Numbered from the stretch's first letter, positions 1-8,655 are shown. The stretch is DNA of 64,000 nucleotides from Deltaproteobacteria bacterium (GCA_021780755.1 JAJXYF010000035.1:186001-250000), one strand, 5' to 3'. A program made the numbers and translations. Notes: a model not told the origin generated them from the letters alone.

Positions 1-1
1 C

Positions 2-1594
2 CAGCATGCACTCAAAATGGCGGCTGACGCTGACGAGGCAATCACGGAGGCCGAGGGAGGAGCGGTCCGGTACTGCTACGTCACTCCAAAAGTGATTATC
101 ACCGAGGACCAAGCCGAGATAGCGGACGAGAACGCGCAGCTCGTCTTCAAAGTTTGCCAGAACATGGGCTTCGACCCGCGAATGGAATCGATAAACGCAG
201 TTGAGGCGTGGCTCGGATCCCTGCCCGGCCACGGCTGGTATGATGTGCGTCGGCCGCTGGTCAACACCCAGAACCTCGCCGACATTCTCCCGCTGACAAG
301 CATCTGGCCGGGCCTTACGATGAATCCGTGCCCCTACTATCCGAGGAACACGCCAGCGCTTTGCTACGGCGCGACTAGTGGTAGCACACCCTTCCGGCTG
401 AACCTGCATGTTGGCGACACCGGCCACACGGGGATCTACGGGCCAACCGGAAGTGGCAAGAGCGTCGCGCTCGGAACGATCGCGGCGAATTTCCGCGCCG
501 TTCCCGAGGGCCAGGTCTTCTTCTTCGACAAGGGTTACTCGGCCTTTGTTTTGACCAAGGCGCTCGGCGGACAACACCTCGACCTCGGGGAGGACGAGGT
601 GCCGCTGCAACCGCTTGCACGCATCGATGGAGAGACCGACAGAATGAAGCTCCAGAGTCTGCTGGAGGACTGGCTCGAACTTCAGAGCGTCCGACTGGTT
701 CCCGCGCAGCGGAAGGCATTGTGGAGGGCGCTTGAACTCGTCGGCGAAGGTCCGCCGGAGCAGCGCACCATCAGCAACCTCGTCACCCAGGTTCAGGACA
801 ACACTGTGCGGGACGGTCTGAATGCCTTCTCACTTGCCGGCCCGCTCGGGCGCTTTCTCGACGCCGACCATGACGTGATGCTCGAAGGGCGCTTCGTGAC
901 CTTCGAACTCGAAACGCTCATGGCGATGGGACCGAAAGTTGTCGTGCCTGTCGCCACGTACCTATTCCATCGCATCGATCAACGACTGGACGGCAGACCC
1001 ACGCTCATCATCCTCGACGAAGCATGGATCATGCTCACCAACAGCGTGTTTGGTGCGAAAGTCGAGGAGTGGCTGCGCACCCTGCGCAAGAAAAACGCCG
1101 CTGTTGTTCTGGCGACCCAAAGTCTCGCGGAGATCGCCAATTCGCCTCATCGCGACGTTATTCTGGAGTCGTGTCCGACCAAGCTTTATCTGCCGAACGC
1201 GGAAGCGAAAAATGCTGCGAGCCGCGAGATGTACAGACGCTTCGGACTCTCCGATCGGCAAATCGACATCGTCGCGGATGCCACGCCCAAGCGGCACTAC
1301 TACTACGTCTCGCCTCTCGGACGGCGGCTTTTTCAGTTCTCGTTCGGTCCTGCTGCGCTCGCGTTTATCGGCGCGGGCTCGAAAGACGACGTACTGTCCG
1401 CGCGTCGCATGATCGAGCAGTTCGGCGACCGTTGGACTGTTGAATGGCTTCGCATTCGCGGTCTGCCGGACTGGGCCGAGTACCTCGAGAAGCTTTATCC
1501 ACAACCTGATCCACCCGTCGTATCGCTGATCGGAGCGAACGGAAATTCGTTCCATGCCAACGGGAAGCCCAATCAAGGGGAGATACGTCAATGA
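2..1594 (+). CDS. trbE: TrbE/VirB4-type conjugative transfer ATPase, 5'-truncated by the window edge
   Basis: Cytoplasmic ATPase that energises pilus assembly and DNA transfer in a type IV secretion system. The frame is open to the left edge, and the first visible Met (position 17) lies inside the protein, so only the C-terminal ~530 residues are present of a family that is usually about 800. The Walker A motif GPTGSGKS lies near residue 150 of the visible part and the Walker B strand TLIILDEAW near 335. Both are followed by the conserved VirB4 RKKNAAVVLATQS segment. The stop codon overlaps the start of trbJ by 4 nt, so the two are translationally coupled. Family assignment is secure; TrbE rather than another VirB4 subtype follows from the TrbJ and TrbL neighbours. 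Confidence 0.93.
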   Translation, partial: QHALKMAADADEAITEAEGGAVRYCYVTPKVIITEDQAEIADENAQLVFKVCQNMGFDPRMESINAVEAWLGSLPGHGWYDVRRPLVNTQNLADILPLTSIWPGLTMNPCPYYPRNTPALCYGATSGSTPFRLNLHVGDTGHTGIYGPTGSGKSVALGTIAANFRAVPEGQVFFFDKGYSAFVLTKALGGQHLDLGEDEVPLQPLARIDGETDRMKLQSLLEDWLELQSVRLVPAQRKALWRALELVGEGPPEQRTISNLVTQVQDNTVRDGLNAFSLAGPLGRFLDADHDVMLEGRFVTFELETLMAMGPKVVVPVATYLFHRIDQRLDGRPTLIILDEAWIMLTNSVFGAKVEEWLRTLRKKNAAVVLATQSLAEIANSPHRDVILESCPTKLYLPNAEAKNAASREMYRRFGLSDRQIDIVADATPKRHYYYVSPLGRRLFQFSFGPAALAFIGAGSKDDVLSARRMIEQFGDRWTVEWLRIRGLPDWAEYLEKLYPQPDPPVVSLIGANGNSFHANGKPNQGEIRQ

Positions 1595-2340
1595 ATTGCA
1601 CCAAACGCTCTCCAAAATTCTTCGCGATCGTGGCCGCGTTGATTTGTCTATTCGGAAAGCCTGTGCCAGCGCGCGCCCAGTTCGGAGGCGGCACTCAGAT
1701 CGTCTTCGACCCGCAGATGTTCGCCCGCCAGCTGCAGCAGCTTCAACAGGAGACCGCCACCGTTACGAACCTGGCTCAGCAGCTTCAGTACGCGATTAAA
1801 AATACGACCGGCGGTGGCGCGCGAGTCTGGCAATCCAATCAGAATCTGCTTACGAACCTCGGAAATTTGATCAACGAGCAGGAAGGGCTTTCCTACACCT
1901 TTCAGGGACTCACGCAGGAGTTCCAGCAACTCTATCCGGGGTTCAACGCGGCCTCGACCGCTGGAGTTCAGAGTCCGCAGGCAACTGTCGGCATGACGCT
2001 GAACACTCTAAACGGGGCACTCGCTTCGGCCCAGGCTCAGGCCCAGAACTTTCAGGCGGAGCAGGCGTCGCTGCAAACTCTTGAGCTCAAGAATCAAACG
2101 GCGATAGGAAATCTGCAGGCGGTTCAGGTGAGCAACGAAATCGCGCTCGCGCAGGTCCAGCAGGTTCAGATGTTGCGTCAACTCGTCATGGCCGAGATGA
2201 ATTCGCAGAACGTAGCAGCCGCCAATCAGGTCAACAATCAGGTAGAGAGCAATCTTGAAGCGCAGGCGCTGTTCTCAGCACCCGCGGCTCCGGGAACTCC
2301 CGATATGTACCATGACGCTTCTCCGCCGCCGCAGCCGTAA
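1591..2340 (+). CDS. trbJ: P-type conjugative transfer protein TrbJ (VirB5-like)
   Basis: Predicted periplasmic or pilus-associated component of the mating channel. The 249-residue protein starts with a Sec signal peptide (basic MNCTKRS, hydrophobic core, cleavage near ARA-QF at about residue 29). A Gln-rich, largely helical body follows, with QQLQQLQQE and YPGF segments typical of TrbJ. The ATG overlaps the trbE stop by 4 nt. The last ~17 residues (GTPDMYHDASPPPQP) are almost the same as the tail of the next small protein, which is not a normal TrbJ feature. No cysteines are needed for or seen in the family core. Confidence 0.88.
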   Translation: MNCTKRSPKFFAIVAALICLFGKPVPARAQFGGGTQIVFDPQMFARQLQQLQQETATVTNLAQQLQYAIKNTTGGGARVWQSNQNLLTNLGNLINEQEGLSYTFQGLTQEFQQLYPGFNAASTAGVQSPQATVGMTLNTLNGALASAQAQAQNFQAEQASLQTLELKNQTAIGNLQAVQVSNEIALAQVQQVQMLRQLVMAEMNSQNVAAANQVNNQVESNLEAQALFSAPAAPGTPDMYHDASPPPQP

Positions 2341-2359
2341 CATCTTCAGGGAGCTCAAG

Positions 2360-2548
2360 ATGAAGGACATCAAGAACCCGCTCATCATTCTCTTCGCCAT
2401 CGTCGGCGTCTGCGCGGTCATCTACGGCGGCTGGCACATGTACCAGCAGCACGTAGCAGACACGCAATCGAAGGCTGCTTTCACCGCGCCTCCGGCGAGC
2501 GGGGTTCCTGACATGTACCACAACGCTCCACCACCCCCGCAGCCATAG
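2360..2548 (+). CDS. Small membrane-anchored TrbK-like protein
   Basis: A 62-residue protein with one N-terminal membrane segment (about residues 7-25) and a short Ala/Pro-rich tail that would face the periplasm. It sits where trbK lies in P-type systems, between trbJ and trbL, 19 nt after trbJ. RP4 TrbK is an entry-exclusion lipoprotein, but no lipobox cysteine is visible here, so a TrbK role is only positional. The tail ends GVPDMYHNAPPPPQP, near-identical to the TrbJ tail. The frame is open further upstream, inside trbJ, but the ATG at 2360 gives a sensible membrane protein. Confidence 0.7.
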   Translation: MKDIKNPLIILFAIVGVCAVIYGGWHMYQQHVADTQSKAAFTAPPASGVPDMYHNAPPPPQP

Positions 2549-2581
2549 TTATTCGTCACGCCTCAAAATGGGCGAGGAATT

Positions 2582-3802
2582 GTGAGTATGAACAACTTCA
2601 ACGATATCGTTGCCCAGTTCTACTCGGCCGCTGCCAAATATAGTGCCGGCATTCAGCCATATGCCATCAAGTTGTTCTTGGCCCTGCTGCTGATCGACAT
2701 CCTTGTAACGTGGATTCAGTTCACGGCTGAAGGTCAACTCGACGCTTCGCACTTCTTGGGTCGGCTTATCAAGCACATTCTGAGCGGCGGGTTCGTCTAT
2801 CTCATGATCGTAAACGCGTTCTCTTGGATGAACGCCGTGGTGAAAAGTTTCTCGACGATTGGAGCCGCGGTCACGGCTCTGCCCGCGCTCAGCCCGCAGA
2901 CCGTACTTCAACTGGGTGCCAACATGGCCGGCACAATCTTCGACGCCCCCGCTAACGCAAGCATGATGACAAACATCGAGCTCGCGATCGTTCAGAGTGT
3001 AGCGGCGTTCTTTGTACTCCTCTCCTTCGTAGTGACGGCAGCCATGCTGATACTCACTCTAATCGAAGCGTACCTAGTGGTTGGTGGAGGTGTGATTCTG
3101 TTGGGGCTCGGTGCCAACCGTTTCACCGCGCCCGCCGCCGAGGGCTATTTCGGTTACGTAATCCGCGTTGGAGTAAGGCTTCTCTTTTTCTACCTCGTAC
3201 TCGCGGTGGGCGTGCAGATGGCGACCCAGTGGAGCGCGGCACTGTTGGCTGCGTGCAAGCCGGTGCCTGCAACCCTCCCTTGGTGGACTACTTATGGCGT
3301 TCCACCAAGTTCCATCGTGACCACAGTCTGTTCAGGAAGTCTGTCTGTCTCAACGATGCTCACATACGCCGCGCTGGCAATCATCTTCATGATAGTGACC
3401 ATTGCTGTGCCCCATATGGCGGCCAGTATTGCTGGTGGCACGGTAGGCCTCGCCTTGAGCCACGCGTTCGAGGCTGCATTTATCGCTCAAACTGTCATTC
3501 GGCCGATCACCAGCGCCCTTCAGACCGGATTCAACAGAGTCGCGCAGCTCGGCAACGCTGGCGCGAGCGGCAGCAGCGAAGCCACTGGCTGGGTCAACGC
3601 GATGGATTTCGGTCGACAGACCCAACGGCTCGGTAATCTCGGCACCGACGGGGGACAGCGCGTGCCTGCACCGAAGGACGTTCGCGGCACGTCCGTGATG
3701 CCGTCGCGCGCGCCGAATACCTCGGCGATGAATCCAGGCACAGCGCGCTATGGGAATGGCAACAGCACAACGACGATAGGCAAAGCGACCAACAAGATTT
3801 GA
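2582..3802 (+). CDS. trbL: TrbL/VirB6-type conjugative transfer inner-membrane protein
   Basis: Polytopic inner-membrane channel component of the mating-pair apparatus. The 406-residue protein has five or six hydrophobic stretches between about residues 25 and 300, then a hydrophilic Gly/Ser/Asn/Thr-rich C-terminus, the usual TrbL layout. The GTG at 2582 is preferred because a GAGG sits about 7 nt upstream; an ATG two codons later is the alternative. In comparable trb operons trbF, trbG and trbI follow. Here they do not, and the next gene is unrelated cargo 423 nt away. Confidence 0.88.
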   Translation: MSMNNFNDIVAQFYSAAAKYSAGIQPYAIKLFLALLLIDILVTWIQFTAEGQLDASHFLGRLIKHILSGGFVYLMIVNAFSWMNAVVKSFSTIGAAVTALPALSPQTVLQLGANMAGTIFDAPANASMMTNIELAIVQSVAAFFVLLSFVVTAAMLILTLIEAYLVVGGGVILLGLGANRFTAPAAEGYFGYVIRVGVRLLFFYLVLAVGVQMATQWSAALLAACKPVPATLPWWTTYGVPPSSIVTTVCSGSLSVSTMLTYAALAIIFMIVTIAVPHMAASIAGGTVGLALSHAFEAAFIAQTVIRPITSALQTGFNRVAQLGNAGASGSSEATGWVNAMDFGRQTQRLGNLGTDGGQRVPAPKDVRGTSVMPSRAPNTSAMNPGTARYGNGNSTTTIGKATNKI

Positions 3803-4225
3803 GAGGTCTGTTTGGTCTTAGAAGGATCGGGCGCGCAACATTGCTAGCAATCGTGTTGCAGAGTCCGCGTCAAACGCCGATTCAACGGCCGACCCTCCTT
3901 CGAGATCTATTGCGCCCGGCGACTTAATTCGTCCCGTCAGCACCTCTTTAGTCAATCCAGTTCCCGCCGGAATCTTGCGATCAGCCTCAAATAGACATTT
4001 CCTCGCCGAGAGCAGAACGGCGCAGCCGTTTAGCAAGATTCTCAGGGTAAATGAGGCTGTTCCCTTTTAAGCGATGAGCTTATGCCAATCTAAAGCGCCG
4101 ATCCGAGAGAAACTCATTCACAAACGAAGGAATGAAATAAAGTATGTGATAAAGTTCAGAAGTAGGTCTTGACGGGGGCGATCAAAAGGCGAATATTAAC
4201 GCTTGTGTCCCGACAAGTCTGAGCG
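3803..4225. other. 423-nt spacer between the trb genes and the cargo
   Basis: No convincing gene. A 72-codon minus-strand frame (3818-4036, TTG start, no ribosome-binding site) encodes a stretch faintly like a SAF domain (IPAGTGLTKEVLT). It could be a relic, but the match is short. The right part is AT-richer and holds a possible promoter for the next gene. Confidence 0.5.
4169..4199 (+). promoter_or_regulatory. Possible sigma-70 promoter for the ImmA-like gene
   Basis: TTGACG at 4169-4174 is followed after 17-19 nt by AT-rich hexamers (AATATT at 4192-4197, or TATTAA at 4194-4199), ending 27 nt before the start codon. The -35 is good; the -10 is poor or over-spaced. Confidence 0.35.
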
Positions 4226-5233
4226 ATGGCGAGGGCGACTACAAAACTCGATAGGTTACTAGAGCGACTGCGCACGGCGGGCTTCGACAAACGCCACGTT
4301 CGAGCCGCATTTCCTTCGTGGTGGAGCCCCGAGGCCGCGCATGAGCCTGGTGCCCTTCTTGAGCTCAAGATGGCGCTCTCCAGACGACTCGGCATCGAAC
4401 TGCAATCACTTCTGGACGACGATGCTGATTTGCGCGTCACCGTACCGAAAGGCACAAAGTACAAGCTTCGTATAGGAACAGACGTCGGCTTGCTAGAACC
4501 GGCTACGGCATCTCTGTCAGCGATTGCTCGGGTAGTGTCCGTCGCGACTAGTCATCTTCCGGTTGTTCCCAACCTTCAAGACCCAGCTTCTGCTCGCAGA
4601 GACATCTTACAGAGCGGAGCCCACTGGCTATCGTTTAAGGCATTGATCATCTGGTGTTGGAGGAGCGGCATTCCGGTGATTCCGGCTCTGGACCTGCCCG
4701 GTAGGCAGAAAATGGATGCCGCAGTGATTTTTCCGAGTGATCGACCAGTCGTGCTGTTGACCAAAAACCAACCGGTTAGTGCTTGGCAGCTTTTCATTTT
4801 GTCGCACGAGCTTGGACATCTAGGTCGCGGCCACGTGAAGCCGGACGGAACCCTGATAGACGACGATTTGGGCCAAGACTGGGGAGCTTCGAATGTGCGC
4901 GATCAAGAAGAACTTGCTGCTGATGAATGGGCAAGAGTACTACTTGCCGGCGAGGACCCCATTCAGTTCGAATTCAGTGGCCACTGGAGTCCGAACGGAC
5001 TCGCCCGCGCGGCTCAGGAACAGGCCACAGCACTTCAAACAGACGCAGGGCATCTAATTCTACGGATAGCGTTCGAGACGAAGAACTGGGCTTTGGCGAA
5101 CGCAGCACTGAAAGTGCTAGAGCCACAGCCGCGGGCTATTGAATTTGCCCAAGAAGTCGCCCGAGAATTTCTGAATTTTGACGCTCTTGCAGATGACAGC
5201 CGCGAGTTTCTTGAAAACACGGTCGGTCTCTGA
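4226..5233 (+). CDS. ImmA/IrrE-family zinc metallopeptidase
   Basis: A 335-residue protein with the gluzincin motif HELGHLGRGH near residue 195 (zinc ligands H, H and a downstream E, probably in EELAADEWA near 235). ImmA/IrrE proteases cleave repressors or act in toxin-antitoxin and stress pathways. The N-terminal ~90 residues are helical, with no clear XRE helix-turn-helix. A ~100-residue helical C-terminal extension follows the protease core. The next gene begins 17 nt downstream, which suggests a two-gene unit. It lies between conjugation genes and defence genes and is probably cargo of the element. Confidence 0.75.
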   Translation: MARATTKLDRLLERLRTAGFDKRHVRAAFPSWWSPEAAHEPGALLELKMALSRRLGIELQSLLDDDADLRVTVPKGTKYKLRIGTDVGLLEPATASLSAIARVVSVATSHLPVVPNLQDPASARRDILQSGAHWLSFKALIIWCWRSGIPVIPALDLPGRQKMDAAVIFPSDRPVVLLTKNQPVSAWQLFILSHELGHLGRGHVKPDGTLIDDDLGQDWGASNVRDQEELAADEWARVLLAGEDPIQFEFSGHWSPNGLARAAQEQATALQTDAGHLILRIAFETKNWALANAALKVLEPQPRAIEFAQEVAREFLNFDALADDSREFLENTVGL

Positions 5234-5250
5234 GTTGCGGCCGACATAGT

Positions 5251-5877
5251 GTGAGCTATCTCGTAGACAACGATATTGCAATAAAGCTCGCGCAGACTGA
5301 CTTGCTTCAAGAAGCTTGTTCGATGTTTGGTCTTACCGCAGCGAACACACTACGACTAGCGGGGCTCAGATTCGTAGGACCGAGAAAAATAGAGAAAAAA
5401 AAGCTTGCAGATAGGATCGGAGCTCGCATTTCTCAACGGATCGTTCGCTTCTGCGAGCAGTATCCACCGATCGAAGAGCCAGGCGATCCAAAGATACTGG
5501 AGCAGTTGGCTTCTCCCAAGATAGACGCGGGAGAGGCCCTTCTTTTGACCCGAGCTGTAGTAGATCCTGCCGCGGTCCTTCTGACGGGAGATAAGCGATG
5601 CATCATCGCGCTCGCTACAGATCCTAAGTTGATGCCTGTAGCGAAACAGCTACTCGCCCGCGTTGAACTTGTGGAAACTGTCTTTTTACGTCTTATCGAT
5701 CGACTGGGCTTTGACGCGGTGCAAAAGCGAGTTCTCAGTGCAGCTCCCGTCGATGGAATGCTCGACCTGGCATTCCTCACTCAAGAAGCTGACGCCGAAG
5801 CGCACGCAAGAGCCGCACTCATATCGGCCGAGGCTCAAATTGCTGAAGTGATGCCCGGTTTAGTTCGCGGTCGGTAA
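5251..5877 (+). CDS. PIN-like domain protein paired with the ImmA-like gene
   Basis: A 208-residue protein with a GTG start, 17 nt after the metallopeptidase gene. Three features fit a PIN-fold nuclease: YLVDNDIAIKL at the N-terminus (first acidic residue), DAGEALLLTRA near residue 91 (central acidic residues) and a VLLTGDKRCI strand near 110. PIN proteins are metal-dependent RNases, often toxins. I infer that this pair acts as a toxin with a protease or regulator. No database search was possible, so the fold is a motif-level judgement. The C-terminal ~70 residues are helical and not typical of minimal VapC toxins. Confidence 0.55.
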   Translation: MSYLVDNDIAIKLAQTDLLQEACSMFGLTAANTLRLAGLRFVGPRKIEKKKLADRIGARISQRIVRFCEQYPPIEEPGDPKILEQLASPKIDAGEALLLTRAVVDPAAVLLTGDKRCIIALATDPKLMPVAKQLLARVELVETVFLRLIDRLGFDAVQKRVLSAAPVDGMLDLAFLTQEADAEAHARAALISAEAQIAEVMPGLVRGR

Positions 5878-5912
5878 TAGACTACCTCGAAACATCGTAC
5901 GCTCGGGCGTTA

Positions 5913-6494
5913 TCATCGCAGGAAAACCGCGTACGGGCTAATCACCTTTGCTACGAGTCCAATGATCGCTTGTTGTCTAGTTGGAGCAAGACTGTCGACC
6001 GGTGATAGCACTGGGGTCTCGACTACCTCGAAGCATCCTTTATCGACGTGGCCTCGCAAATAGTCAAACCCCGATTTTCCTTGCGTGCGACCCTGTGCAA
6101 CTCGAATCGCATTCAGGTCGAGTAGAAACTCTGCGTCTTCAAGTGAGTCCAGTACCATAGCGTAACGAGACCCGCGAACCTGGATTCCTTGAGGTATTGG
6201 TCGCCAGTCGACCCCGTCGTCCGAATATTCTTTCGACAACTCAGGCTCAGCGAAGTGCTGCGAAACCATTTTCTGCATTACGAGATGAATGGTCCTCCCC
6301 GCTTTAGCGTGTGCATTCGCAAATGGGCGAACGACGTTAACCGGGTGACAAGTGCTGCCTCCATAGCCCCAGAATATTCTCCCCGCGCGATCTAACTCCT
6401 TCCGCTTCCGATCTATAATCTCCTCGAGTGGTTCCCGTGCATGAGTCCCGATCTTCATGAAAATCAATCCGGAACCATTAGGAAAGTCTTGCAT
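5913..6494 (-). CDS. Conserved hypothetical protein, partner of the BpsA-like gene
   Basis: A 193-residue soluble protein with no domain I can name. It has a recognisable N-terminal block (FMKIGTHAREPLEEII, then WGYGGSTCHP) and no signal peptide or membrane segment. It starts 15 nt after the stop of the BpsA-like gene, so both are probably on one transcript. I have a weak impression that such proteins occur beside methyltransferase-fold genes in accessory regions. The Cys-His in STCHP and the surrounding Gly-rich loop may be functional, but I assign no activity. Confidence 0.6.
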   Translation of the reverse strand: MQDFPNGSGLIFMKIGTHAREPLEEIIDRKRKELDRAGRIFWGYGGSTCHPVNVVRPFANAHAKAGRTIHLVMQKMVSQHFAEPELSKEYSDDGVDWRPIPQGIQVRGSRYAMVLDSLEDAEFLLDLNAIRVAQGRTQGKSGFDYLRGHVDKGCFEVVETPVLSPVDSLAPTRQQAIIGLVAKVISPYAVFLR

Positions 6495-6509
6495 TTAGAC
6501 GTCCCTCCC

Positions 6510-7385
6510 TTAGAAAGGCTTTAGCTCGTATTCTTGCGCCGCTCCGCGACCGCCACTACTTCCGTTCCGTTCAAGCACGTACTTAAAGTTGAGATGACGA
6601 TTGCGACCGTAGAAGTTTCGGAAGCTCTCTCGGTCTAACTTTCGGCTAGTGATCCCTGTTGGTCGCGACCGAAGCCGTTTCGCGACAATAGTGCACGACT
6701 GAAGGTTGGGGTTGTCGTCGATGTGATAGTGGCGACGTTCTCCACCCAATTCCGTGATGACAAAGCCATCCCCCAGGAGCGCTCGTTGCGCGCGCTGCAG
6801 AACCTGTTGGGTCCATCGGATGGCCGGATCGTTCGCAACGACGACGGCCGCGAGCCCGTGGCTGTTGAGAGCTTCCATACCGCGTTGCACAAATGCGATA
6901 ACGCTCTCGCCGCCATTGCTCGCACCCCAGGGCGGATTGGTGTAGAAAGCCTCCGCTCTCCCGATGAGCCTCCGCGGAAGAGGCTCCGCAACATTGTAGA
7001 GCTCAGCGGCGATGTACTTCCTGTATCCGCGAGCTTCTGCGAAACGATTGATGGCTTTCACGATCCGCTCGTCGAAATCGAGGACATGCAAATGCGCGGG
7101 ACCTTCGGGAAGAAGGCCACGTTTCCAGAGGTGAAGTACAGCGAGCGCCATGCTGTCGCCGTCACCGACAAAGACTACCTTGAGGCCACTGAATTGCTGC
7201 GCAAGAAAGGCCGCTTGCTTAACCATATCTTCATTCTTCATGAAAATTTGATCGAACTCGCGGATGGGTTTCGGGCGGTTCTGGACGACTTCGGACAATG
7301 TACTGATTGCTTCGTTAAAGTCGGATTTCATCCTCCTTTCGGTTTTGGGGCAATCGCGAGTCAGCCAATTGCAAAGAGAATACAC
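6510..7385 (-). CDS. BpsA-like (branched polyamine synthase family) Rossmann-fold protein
   Basis: A 291-residue protein. It has a class I methyltransferase-like fold: FVGDGDSMALAV at about residues 72-83, VLDFDERIVKAI near 104-115 and a catalytic-type YTNPPWG near 150. The GDGDS and NPPW motifs are like those of N4-bis(aminopropyl)spermidine synthase (BpsA), which transfers aminopropyl groups. The C-terminal ITELGGERRHYHIDDN block also fits that family. In a mesophile's defence island a thermophile-style polyamine role is doubtful, and modification of another small molecule or nucleic acid is possible. Start choice is unsure: an internal ATG at 7331 has AGGAGG directly abutting it (no spacer), so the upstream start is kept. 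Confidence 0.6.
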   Translation of the reverse strand: MYSLCNWLTRDCPKTERRMKSDFNEAISTLSEVVQNRPKPIREFDQIFMKNEDMVKQAAFLAQQFSGLKVVFVGDGDSMALAVLHLWKRGLLPEGPAHLHVLDFDERIVKAINRFAEARGYRKYIAAELYNVAEPLPRRLIGRAEAFYTNPPWGASNGGESVIAFVQRGMEALNSHGLAAVVVANDPAIRWTQQVLQRAQRALLGDGFVITELGGERRHYHIDDNPNLQSCTIVAKRLRSRPTGITSRKLDRESFRNFYGRNRHLNFKYVLERNGSSGGRGAAQEYELKPF

Positions 7386-7722
7386 GACGCGGACCTCCGG
7401 CGAAAGTCAGGTCTGGAGCGTGTCATACCCGTTAATTTTGAAATTACTGGTTGTGGAGACTTGTCACCCGCTGGACTATCTGGGCAAACCGACGGTCCAA
7501 AGTGGACTTCGAAACTACCTGATCAGCGGTCTGCCAGTCTCGATGTATCACGCGAGAAGCGTGTCCATCACCTGTACGGCCCTCGGTATCCCGAGTGGCT
7601 CTGTGCCGATGATGTCAAGTGATCCTCCGCAACTATCGTTACGATTTTTGATTCTGACACCGACCCCCGTTCGGTACAGTGCTCAAATGTTCCCCCTGGT
7701 GTTCTGTCACCGGCCGAATCCC
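7386..7722. other. 337-nt spacer without a recognisable gene
   Basis: Lies between the end of abiEii and the start of the BpsA-like gene. Several frames are open across it on both strands, but none has a family-like sequence. It presumably carries the promoter for the leftward BpsA-like pair. Confidence 0.45.
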
Positions 7723-8655
7723 CTAATGCTTCACGCCTCGCCACTTCCGCGGATGACCGACCCAACCGAGATCGAACGGTTCGCCCTTCAATGCCGCTTC
7801 CATTGGTGGCATCAGGAAGTCCCGCAGCCCGCCGACGATTTCCGGGAGCGAGGGCACCTCTCGCAGCTTCATCCGCCGAATGAACCCTGCCCATTGAGTT
7901 TGTTTCTGCGAGTTGGAGGAAAACTCTGGCGTCAACGCAATTGGCTCAGCTTTTGGCAGAGCGGTACCTCTTCGCTTGAACGTCATCTCGATCGCCTCGC
8001 GAAGTCTCGAACCGCCGAAATCAAAGGACCGCGACAGAAGCCAGATATCGAAGAAGTCCTTCATCCGGCTGTTCAGTTCACCAAGCTTAACCATCGCCTC
8101 GAACTTTTCTGCGATCGCGGTCTCTCGGCTGTAGGCCAGGATGTGTGGAGCGGGCAGATCGAGGATTGTAGGGTAGATCGTCGGCACCGCCGCCGGCACC
8201 ACGATATCGCCGAAACCGACATCGAGTTGCATCTGAATACGCGCGGCATCCAAGGTTGCGCGGAACCGGATACGAACACCCTCGTACTCAGCAGCCTCCG
8301 CTATGCGTTCACCTTGGACCGTCGCGGCGTCGAAGACCAAGCCGTCGTCCGGCTCGACGCGTCCCCTACAGATCTGCCTCACGATGGCCGCCATTGCCTC
8401 GATGTCATTGCCCGTCCGGCCAAGAAGATCGATATCCATCGTTGGACGAAGGAGCGGCGCATTCCACGCAGTCAGCATGAGAGCACCCTTGAGAACGAAC
8501 TTATCCGCATGCTCTGACTTGGAGAGCCGATACAGGAACCGCTCCATCGCAAAATACTGGAGCAGTTCACTGAAGGGACGCCCGGTCTCGCGCGCTTTGT
8601 TGAGGAGTCGCTGTCGCACTGACGCCCCAACGTTCTTTGTGCCCGGCTTTTTCAT
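7723..8655 (-). CDS. abiEii: AbiEii/AbiGii-family nucleotidyltransferase toxin
   Basis: Toxin of a type IV toxin-antitoxin pair. AbiEii-family enzymes are nucleotidyltransferases that modify tRNA and halt growth, which blocks phage. The 310-residue protein carries KFVLKGALML and then RPTMDIDLL near residues 52-80: the GG/GA-x9-DxD signature of polymerase-beta-like nucleotidyltransferases, with the two metal-binding Asp in DID. ETAIAEKFEAMVKLGELNSRMKD (from about residue 183) is the third conserved block, with the catalytic-type Lys and Asp. Its start overlaps the antitoxin stop by 4 nt. Confidence 0.88.
   Translation of the reverse strand: MKKPGTKNVGASVRQRLLNKARETGRPFSELLQYFAMERFLYRLSKSEHADKFVLKGALMLTAWNAPLLRPTMDIDLLGRTGNDIEAMAAIVRQICRGRVEPDDGLVFDAATVQGERIAEAAEYEGVRIRFRATLDAARIQMQLDVGFGDIVVPAAVPTIYPTILDLPAPHILAYSRETAIAEKFEAMVKLGELNSRMKDFFDIWLLSRSFDFGGSRLREAIEMTFKRRGTALPKAEPIALTPEFSSNSQKQTQWAGFIRRMKLREVPSLPEIVGGLRDFLMPPMEAALKGEPFDLGWVGHPRKWRGVKH

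Noticed and set aside
3818-4036. Minus-strand 72-codon frame with a SAF-domain-like stretch
   Set aside because: The match is about 20 residues, with a TTG start, no ribosome-binding site and no partner domain. Mentioned only as a possible relic.
7264-8517. 417-codon plus-strand frame across the spacer and abiEii
   Set aside because: It runs antisense to two recognisable genes and has no domain or ribosome-binding site.
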